This document shows positions 54,237 through 61,267 of a stretch of DNA of 64,000 nt, piece by piece. The notes beneath the pieces were generated by a model, which was given only the letters and a program-made list of their open reading frames with translations, did not search any database and was not told the DNA's origin. Source of the stretch: Bacteroidia bacterium (lineage in GTDB: Bacteria; Bacteroidota; Bacteroidia; J057). The DNA is taken from assembly GCA_041391665.1 (NCBI GenBank), contig JAWKNO010000002.1, positions 1,798,001 to 1,862,000 on the forward strand, read 5' to 3'. Each line of letters begins with the position of its first letter. Within the stretch, counting starts at the first letter, position 1. Made by a program: the position numbers and the translations under genes.

Positions 54237-54274
54237 AAAAAAAATCGGCCCCCTTGTAAATAAGGGAGCCTTTT
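54237..54274. terminator. Bidirectional terminator between convergent genes
   Basis: The stem GGCNCCCTT-GTAAAT-AAGGGNGCC (54247-54270) is flanked by TTTT on the plus strand and by eight T on the minus strand (A-tract at 54237-54244). The one imperfect position is a C.A mismatch in plus-strand RNA but a U.G wobble in minus-strand RNA. It lies between the propeller gene and the lamin-tail gene and can terminate both. Confidence 0.75.
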
Positions 54275-54306
54275 CTGCAAACAGGACGGTAACCTGGGAT
54301 GCATTC

Positions 54307-56736
54307 TCATTGTACGATAAGCCTTCCTGTAATCACATTTTCCCCGGAAAGGATGCGATACAGGTATAGACCACCCGTCATATCAGACATATCTAATGCA
54401 ATCGTATTTACCCCTTTAACTACGTCCAATTTACACATAAATATTGAATTTCCAGCAGACGTGGATAAATGTATTTCTACCCCCTTCTCTTCAGCCGGGC
54501 TCAACAGCTCCATCTGAAACTGTGTAGTTGCCGGATTAGGCCAGGCTCTGAGCAGGGTGATTTTTTTTACCGGAGGAATAAAAACCTCCACAACTCTGGA
54601 CCAGGAGGGTTCACCATCGGCATCTATATACATGATCCGGTATGCCTGAGATTCGCCGGTAAGGTGGCGATCGGTATAGGAAAATAAAGTCGGCTCATCT
54701 GTTTCCTTCGGAATTTTTACCTCGCCGATAGGTTCAAAACTGCCAGTGCCATCGTGCTTTTCAACAATAAACTTTCCTATTCCCCCTGTTATTTCTGCTT
54801 CCCAGGTCAATATCGCAGAGGTTCCATCGGGGGAATAGCCTTCCAGCCACAACCATTCTACCCCCAACAAGAGATCGCGAAAAAGACTGAGAGGCGTACA
54901 ATCTGTTGCAGATACATAGACACCGGAAGAATCAATAATTTCAGCTTCGGCATTTCCTGCCGGATTAAAGTACTGGATTTCGGAGGTGATATTTCCACTT
55001 GTAATCACCTGGTAAATGCGGCTCGAAGTATTGGAAAAAAATCCAAAAGAAGCCGTCGGGTTTTTGTGGTAACCAAACAACACATAAACGGGGCCCTGGC
55101 CGCAAAATCCACTGAAATCGAGATTGGTGCTCAATCCGTCAAACCCGGGCGCCAGCGGAAGCGAGGCATTTCCCCCGGCGCCCAGAAAAAATACGACATT
55201 CGCGTTTGCTGGCAATAAACCTAAATTGGGACCCACGGGTGCGACAAATAATCCCGGGGCACATCCGGCCTGGGCGTTCAATTGAGAAATCAGGTTGTGG
55301 ATAATGGGGCTATCCAATGGATGATTTATATCCAGAATCCGGTTGCATTGAAGCCCGATCGCGCCGCAAGATTCGGATGTATTTCCCCCTTTGTCTGTTC
55401 CGGAAGCAGACCAGACAAAATTGGTATTAGGTTGAATGCCAATTAAAGGATCGATGGAGGCAATCACCAGTTCGTCAACCGAAAATGCAATGGATCCTGT
55501 CCGTGCACCAAAATACTCATTCTGCGAATCATTGCCACAAGGGTTGATCACCGCCGTTGTAATCGCCATCGAAGCGCATTGATTGCGAACAGGTATGATT
55601 GCGGTTTGTACATCCGGAAAAAATCCATTGGAAAAGGTCAGGGAAATATCTTCCGGCAAATCATAACTTAGCAAAAAATCTGCGCAGCCATTCACAGCAG
55701 GCACGCTCATATTGCCGGATAATGTACCATTTGCTCCCGCATCAAGCGTTACGGAAATAATGCCAGCAAAGTCGGGCTGAATTTTCCCCGAACTGCCTTC
55801 CACTGCACAAATTTCAAACTGCAAAGGCTGATTCGTCTCTGCACACCCTGGCGGCATCTGGGTGATGACCAGTTCATCTGCAACAGGACAGTCAAAAACA
55901 ACTCCGCCCAGGCTGTCTGCCACACATCCGGTATTCTGCAAATCGGCAACGGCAAAACTGTAAGCAGTGGCATTATTGCCCCAAAATCCTGTCAATGGAA
56001 GTGGCAGATCGGTATAAAGATAATTGCCGGAAAGTCCGCCGGGGTCAGGAGTAACGACCAGAGAAAAACCTGTCGAACCGGGGTTGAAAGCGATGAAATC
56101 CAACAGGGCAGACGCTGTCCCGTTGTTGCATCCATCCTCCCATACTGCAAGGTCATACAACACACAGGAAGCGAGGAAGTGTGAACCTATTCCGGAAAAA
56201 GTATCCATCGGATAACAATCCCACTCCGATGAAGGATCGAAGCTGGTAAGTCCGTCAAAAGCCGGACAGATCAGCGCCGATTTACGCACGAGGGTGCCAT
56301 CGGCTGTCCCCTGCGGGCACCCTGCCCCCGTCCATTCTGTGCCGGGGTCAACGCCTGGTTGTCCGACAACATCGATCGTGGTTCCGGCCGCTATCAGGGC
56401 AATTGCATCATCGCCGTTCATGCTGAGAGAACCAGAAGTCTGGTCAGCCTGAGCCAATAAAACAGCTGATGCGGAGGGATGACAGACAACGTACACATCT
56501 CCGGGGGCGACCATTCCACTCAGGGCGATCGAAGAAGTGATTGCAGGGTTTCCATTCGCATACACCGCCAATACATAACCGCCGGCAGCCAGATCTACAG
56601 AGGCAGCTGTTCCGTTGTAAATTTCGATACATTTGTTGTTTCCCGAACCTTCCAGATACTCCGAAATAAAGACACATTGTGCCGAGAGGGAAAGGCCTGC
56701 GCATAGCAGGATCATAGGTAAAATGATGTGTTTCAT
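54307..56736 (-). CDS. Secreted lamin-tail-domain protein with T9SS sorting domain
   Basis: An 809-residue protein with signal peptide (MKHIILPMILLCAGLSLSAQ). An N-terminal lamin-tail domain spans about residues 21-120 (CVFISEYLEGSGNNKCIEIYNGT, VDLAAGGYVLAVYANGNPA, DVYVVCHPSA). Ig/beta-rich domains with cysteines follow (LVVTPDPGGLSGNYLYTDL, VTLDAGANGTLSGNMSVPAVNGCADF). The C-terminus is a T9SS sorting domain (LRAWPNPATTQFQMELLSP...GGLYLYRILSGENVITGRLIVQ). Lamin-tail domains in bacteria occur on exported nucleases and phosphatases; no catalytic domain is seen here, so its role is unclear. Confidence 0.8.
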   Translation of the reverse strand: MKHIILPMILLCAGLSLSAQCVFISEYLEGSGNNKCIEIYNGTAASVDLAAGGYVLAVYANGNPAITSSIALSGMVAPGDVYVVCHPSASAVLLAQADQTSGSLSMNGDDAIALIAAGTTIDVVGQPGVDPGTEWTGAGCPQGTADGTLVRKSALICPAFDGLTSFDPSSEWDCYPMDTFSGIGSHFLASCVLYDLAVWEDGCNNGTASALLDFIAFNPGSTGFSLVVTPDPGGLSGNYLYTDLPLPLTGFWGNNATAYSFAVADLQNTGCVADSLGGVVFDCPVADELVITQMPPGCAETNQPLQFEICAVEGSSGKIQPDFAGIISVTLDAGANGTLSGNMSVPAVNGCADFLLSYDLPEDISLTFSNGFFPDVQTAIIPVRNQCASMAITTAVINPCGNDSQNEYFGARTGSIAFSVDELVIASIDPLIGIQPNTNFVWSASGTDKGGNTSESCGAIGLQCNRILDINHPLDSPIIHNLISQLNAQAGCAPGLFVAPVGPNLGLLPANANVVFFLGAGGNASLPLAPGFDGLSTNLDFSGFCGQGPVYVLFGYHKNPTASFGFFSNTSSRIYQVITSGNITSEIQYFNPAGNAEAEIIDSSGVYVSATDCTPLSLFRDLLLGVEWLWLEGYSPDGTSAILTWEAEITGGIGKFIVEKHDGTGSFEPIGEVKIPKETDEPTLFSYTDRHLTGESQAYRIMYIDADGEPSWSRVVEVFIPPVKKITLLRAWPNPATTQFQMELLSPAEEKGVEIHLSTSAGNSIFMCKLDVVKGVNTIALDMSDMTGGLYLYRILSGENVITGRLIVQ

Positions 56737-56853
56737 GGTTGTTTATTAAATTCTTCCGGAAGCTACATCACGGAAAAAAAAAGTCAATGGAAAAAACCGG
56801 CAAAAAGTAACGATAGGAATGGCGTCGGGCGGTTTGATTCACACGAAAAAACC

Positions 56854-56885
56854 TTTTGAATATCTACCGGGGTTTTCTATACTTG
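56854..56885 (+). promoter_or_regulatory. Promoter upstream of trkH
   Basis: TTTTG (56854-56858), a 19-bp spacer and TATACTTG (56878-56885), one base from TAnnTTTG. The ATG follows 17 bp later. It is in the 166-bp divergent gap between the lamin-tail gene and trkH. Confidence 0.5.
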
Positions 56886-56902
56886 CGGCCTAACTAAAAT
56901 GT

Positions 56903-58369
56903 ATGTTCAACTTCAGAGTAATCATCAATGTGTTGGGAATGCTGGTAACCATCTGTGGGTTTGCCATGTTGTTTGCCCTGCCGTTTTCGATTTACTATGG
57001 AAGTGATGACCTCGGTGCCATTCTGGCCTCAGGCCTTAGCACGATGTTGCTGGGTGGACTGGTTTGGTTTATTACCCGAAAACATAAGGGGCAGGAACTA
57101 AAAAAACGCGATGGGTATCTGATTGTAACGCTGGGTTGGGTGGTAATGTCTGCCATTGGAGCGATCCCTTATGTTGTCAGCGGAGCCATTCCCTCATATA
57201 CGGATGCTTTCTTTGAAACCATGTCGGGTTTTACTACGACTGGCGCTACCATTCTCGGAACCCATATTGAAGAATTACCCAAAGGATTGCACTTCTGGAG
57301 AGCCATGACTCACTGGATTGGCGGTATGGGAATTATTGTACTTACCATTGCCATTCTTCCTTTGCTGGGAATTGGCGGCATGCAGCTATACGCCGCTGAA
57401 GCACCCGGCCCTACGCCAGACAAACTCACACCCCGGGTAAAAGAAACGGCCAAACGCCTGTGGATCATCTATGTGGCGCTGACTTTTGCAGAAATGATTT
57501 TGCTGATGTTTGGGGGAATGGATCTTTTCGAATCGCTCTGTCACTCTATGGCGACCCTTTCTACGGGAGGTTTTTCGACCAGGCAGGCAAGCGTGGGTGC
57601 ATTTAATCCCTATATCCAGTATGTGATTACAATTTTTATGTTTATCGCAGGCTCCAACTTTGCGGTAACCTACTTTGTGTTTCGCGGAAAGCCAGGCAAG
57701 CTTTGGGAAAATGAAGAGTTCCGGGCCTATCTTTTTTTTACTATTCTGGTGATCATCGTGACGTCTCTGGTTGTGTATTTTGGTGTCAATGATCGCACCT
57801 CATTCGAACAATCGTTTCGCGATAGCGCCTTTCAGGTAGTGTCGATTATTACCACAACGGGTTTTGGGACGGCAGACTTTACTGCATGGGGCTCATTTTT
57901 GCTGCTGTTGTTTCTGATTTTGATGTTTACCGGTGCATGCGCAGGCTCAACAAGTGGGGGTATGAAAATGGTGCGCCATATCGTCATTGCCAAAAACAGT
58001 TACCTCGACCTGAAGAGACAGATTCACCCCAAGGCGATTATGCCCGTATGGTTTAATGGAAAAGCGGTAACGCCAGAGGTAGTTTCGAGAATCCTCGCAT
58101 TTATCCTGATCTATATTTTGTTGTTTGTAACTGGCTCTTTTGTGATGGCATTTATGGGCTACGATTTTATGACAGCCATTGGATCAATTGCAGCAACTTT
58201 GGGCAATATTGGCCCGGGCATTGGAAATGTTGGTCCAGGTAACAGCGAAAACTTTGCCCTTTTTTCAGATCTGGGCAAATGGTTTCTTTCCTTTATGATG
58301 CTGCTCGGACGGCTCGAACTTTTCACCGTTTTGATGTTGTTTACCCCTTTCTTCTGGCGGGAGGCCTAG
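56903..58369 (+). CDS. trkH: TrkH-family potassium uptake protein
   Basis: A 488-residue potassium-translocating membrane subunit with the four pore loops of the family: SGFTTTGATILGTHIEEL, MATLSTGGFSTRQASV, ITTTGFGTADFTAW and ATLGNIGPGIGNVGP, plus the helix MTHWIGGMGIIVLTIAILPL. It imports K(+) with Na(+) or H(+), controlled by a TrkA-type regulator that is not in the window. The start at 56903 fits the promoter candidate; length is normal. Confidence 0.95.
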   Translation: MFNFRVIINVLGMLVTICGFAMLFALPFSIYYGSDDLGAILASGLSTMLLGGLVWFITRKHKGQELKKRDGYLIVTLGWVVMSAIGAIPYVVSGAIPSYTDAFFETMSGFTTTGATILGTHIEELPKGLHFWRAMTHWIGGMGIIVLTIAILPLLGIGGMQLYAAEAPGPTPDKLTPRVKETAKRLWIIYVALTFAEMILLMFGGMDLFESLCHSMATLSTGGFSTRQASVGAFNPYIQYVITIFMFIAGSNFAVTYFVFRGKPGKLWENEEFRAYLFFTILVIIVTSLVVYFGVNDRTSFEQSFRDSAFQVVSIITTTGFGTADFTAWGSFLLLLFLILMFTGACAGSTSGGMKMVRHIVIAKNSYLDLKRQIHPKAIMPVWFNGKAVTPEVVSRILAFILIYILLFVTGSFVMAFMGYDFMTAIGSIAATLGNIGPGIGNVGPGNSENFALFSDLGKWFLSFMMLLGRLELFTVLMLFTPFFWREA

Positions 58370-58404
58370 TAGATTCGGTTTCACAGAGTTTCTGATGTAA
58401 ACAA

Positions 58405-61131
58405 CTACTTCACAATTACAATTGAAGGATTTACAGGGTAACGGCCAAACGTTTTTCCATAAACTGCGACGCCACCTTCTCCCTCCGTCTCAATGCGAAT
58501 CTTCACGGTGCGCTGCTTCCACATCTTTTTGGGGATGGGCACTTTTACCAGGTAACCGTAAGAGCCAGCTTCACGCAGCTTTTTGTCCTGCAACTGATGA
58601 TGCCAGGACAACACGCCACGATGATCTGCCGGGTCGTCTGCCAGCCGGGTGGTCATGACTTTTTCGCCGTTTACCAGTACCCGGATATCAGAAGGGTACA
58701 TTGTCTCGTCAGTCATGGGGTACGAATTGGGGTTACCGCTAGGCGATACCCTTGCCCCCAACATATAATCCTGATTGCGGTTAAACTCCGTGGTCTGGTC
58801 TTTGGTAAACAGCTCCTTTGCTGATAACTCTGCCACAAAATATACTGAACGCGGCATTTTTCCTCCGGCTGGCATCTCAAAGGTATATTCGAAGAAGCCT
58901 TTGCCCGCTCCGTTGACTTTTTTGCCATCCAGCACATTCCACTGTCGCTGACTCCATTGTGCTGTTGCAAAGTCGGAGGGGGTTTTCTCCACAATTACCA
59001 TACCCTCAGGTTTTTTCTCTGAAATGATCTCAAAAAACATAAAATTATGGTGCAGGGGTTTGCCGTTTCCATCTTTGAGCACCAGTTGCAATTTTGCAAG
59101 TCCCGATATATCAGGCAGCGTAATTTTGAGTGGCTGCAGGGTTTCCTGCATCCAGGGACGGTAGTCAAAACTGATTTGCCCGGAGGAAATATTTCTCTCC
59201 GTTCCGGTCTGATCTGTTATAGACAGTTGGTAGTCTACGTTGAGGGAATAGCCCAAATCTTTTCCCGTCATTGCTGAAATATAAAGCGGCACCTCGACCT
59301 TTTCTCCGCCAGCAACGGTGCGGGAGATTTCGTTGCCGGTTGAGAGATAGATCAGGGAATGGAAATCTTTTGTGGTCATTCCATTGACAATTTCCCCTAC
59401 CCCGGTTTCTTTTTCCGTTCGGTCAAAACGCCAATAGCCATTCCATTCGTTGATGACGTCATGATGTTCGGTATAAAGCCAGCCTGCGACCAGCGGATAT
59501 TTGCGGAAAGTATTCATCATCCGGTGGTAATCCCAGCTCCAGTCCACATCACCGGTACTGCCTTCATAGCCCCAGACATTGCCGCATTCAGAGTTGATAT
59601 TGGGTTGTTTTCCCTGCTGAAACCCTGGTTCGAAATCATGAGCGCTGCCTTCATAGGTATTTTCGACCATATTTTTCAGATAATCCTCCCATTCCCAGCC
59701 GGGAAGGTAGCTATGCCAGGAGTTGATATCGGTCTCCGTATGCCCCGCGCCGCAGCAGATCGAATTGTCTTCCACCAGGCGGGTAGGATCCAGGGATTTA
59801 GTGAGGTAATACATAGAAGCCACCCATTGCTGGGTCTCAGGCAGATAACGTCTTTCTTTTTTGCCGTCCTGCTCGATCGTCGTTCTCAAACCCCAGGTTT
59901 CATTAAACACAATCCATGAAAATATGGCAGGGTGATTGTAATCGCGGCGAATCATTTCCCGAAGGGTATATTCTGCTTCTGCCTGCATTTTTTCTTCCGG
60001 ATCCCCCCAGCTATTGGGAAGGTCGGACATGACCAAAAGCCCCAGTTTGTCGGCCCAGTACAATTTCCGGGGAATGTCAGCCTTGATATGCGTACGAATC
60101 CCATTCAGCCCGATCGACTTGCTCCTTTCAATTTCCTCCCGCATAAACTGGTCGCTGGGGAAGGTATAAAATCCTTCCGGATGGTACGATTGGTCGAGGG
60201 TGAGTTGCAGATAAATGGGTTCATTGTTGAGCGCCACGTAAGGATATTCACTGCCCGGGAGGTTGACGACTGAAATTTTTCTCATCCCAAAGTACGTGTG
60301 TAACTGATCGTCTTCCAGTTGTGCGTCCACTTCATATAGGAAAGGATCATCCAGATCCCACAGATGGGGTTCGGGGACAGGAATCTCAAATATCCACTTA
60401 TGACTTCCTTTGGGAATGGTAACCTGTCTGGATATCGGAGGGGTGGCATTGGGAATATTTACTGTAAGCGAAAGATCGCGTGGCGCGTCTGTCGGTAGCC
60501 AGGCTGTAACTTTCACTTTTTGATTGTCGGTGTCAGGGGTAAAATGCAGCGCATCCAGCCAGTCATTGCCGCGGGCTTCGAGGTAGGTGGTCTGCCAGAT
60601 ACCGCGGGCATTGCCGTAGCCCTGTTTGCCGTAGAGGGTAAATTCGCGTCGTGCGTCATCGACCATCACAACCAGCTTTTGTGTCTGTCCCCAGCTAAGA
60701 TAAGGCGTAAGGTCAAAAGAAAAAGGTGTATAACCGCCCTTGTGCTCGCCAAGAAAGTGACCATCAAGCCAGACTTTCGTGAGCCAGTCAGAAGCACCTA
60801 TCGTCAAAAAAACCTTTTTTCCTTTCCATGCATCAGGTACTTTCACTTCGCGTTGGTACCAGCCGATATCGGCCTTGTCAGCCACTCCTGAAAGCGCAGA
60901 ACCCCAGGGAAAGGGAACGGAAATAGAGAGGGGAAAGGCAGTTTTTCCATTCTGCCAACCGTTTTTTTCACCTGTCATCAGCGAATCGAAAGCAAATTGC
61001 CACGATCCGTTGAGGTTCATCCACTGGGATCGTTGGAAATCAGGCCGGGGATGTTCAGGCAGGGGAATGTCTTGCGAAAAACCAAAAGTAGTCAGCAATA
61101 GAAAAACAAAGAGGGAGGCAAGGAATTTCAT
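58405..61131 (-). CDS. Secreted glycoside hydrolase family 2 enzyme
   Basis: A 908-residue enzyme with signal peptide (FLASLFVFLLLTTFGFSQ). It has the GH2 arrangement: sugar-binding domain (QWMNLNGSWQFAFDSL, WYQREVKVPDAWKGKKVFL, DGHFLGEHKGGYTPFSFDLTP), Ig-like domain, TIM barrel and C-terminal domains. The acid/base is E411 in WIVFNETWGLR and the nucleophile probably E515 in NINSECGNVWG. The family includes beta-galactosidases, beta-glucuronidases and beta-mannosidases; specificity cannot be read here. It converges with trkH (35-bp gap) and has no sugar transport genes nearby. Confidence 0.9.
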   Translation of the reverse strand: MKFLASLFVFLLLTTFGFSQDIPLPEHPRPDFQRSQWMNLNGSWQFAFDSLMTGEKNGWQNGKTAFPLSISVPFPWGSALSGVADKADIGWYQREVKVPDAWKGKKVFLTIGASDWLTKVWLDGHFLGEHKGGYTPFSFDLTPYLSWGQTQKLVVMVDDARREFTLYGKQGYGNARGIWQTTYLEARGNDWLDALHFTPDTDNQKVKVTAWLPTDAPRDLSLTVNIPNATPPISRQVTIPKGSHKWIFEIPVPEPHLWDLDDPFLYEVDAQLEDDQLHTYFGMRKISVVNLPGSEYPYVALNNEPIYLQLTLDQSYHPEGFYTFPSDQFMREEIERSKSIGLNGIRTHIKADIPRKLYWADKLGLLVMSDLPNSWGDPEEKMQAEAEYTLREMIRRDYNHPAIFSWIVFNETWGLRTTIEQDGKKERRYLPETQQWVASMYYLTKSLDPTRLVEDNSICCGAGHTETDINSWHSYLPGWEWEDYLKNMVENTYEGSAHDFEPGFQQGKQPNINSECGNVWGYEGSTGDVDWSWDYHRMMNTFRKYPLVAGWLYTEHHDVINEWNGYWRFDRTEKETGVGEIVNGMTTKDFHSLIYLSTGNEISRTVAGGEKVEVPLYISAMTGKDLGYSLNVDYQLSITDQTGTERNISSGQISFDYRPWMQETLQPLKITLPDISGLAKLQLVLKDGNGKPLHHNFMFFEIISEKKPEGMVIVEKTPSDFATAQWSQRQWNVLDGKKVNGAGKGFFEYTFEMPAGGKMPRSVYFVAELSAKELFTKDQTTEFNRNQDYMLGARVSPSGNPNSYPMTDETMYPSDIRVLVNGEKVMTTRLADDPADHRGVLSWHHQLQDKKLREAGSYGYLVKVPIPKKMWKQRTVKIRIETEGEGGVAVYGKTFGRYPVNPSIVIVK

Positions 61132-61267
61132 CAGATCTCCAGGTTAAAGTAAAACACCGGGTGAAAATAGAGATTCATTCAGAAAATTGCTAAGGCTCTT
61201 TGTTTTTTGAATGGTTTTCTTTTCGCACTGACTATTTCTGTTTCCCTGTATTAACAGCATCTGCTTT

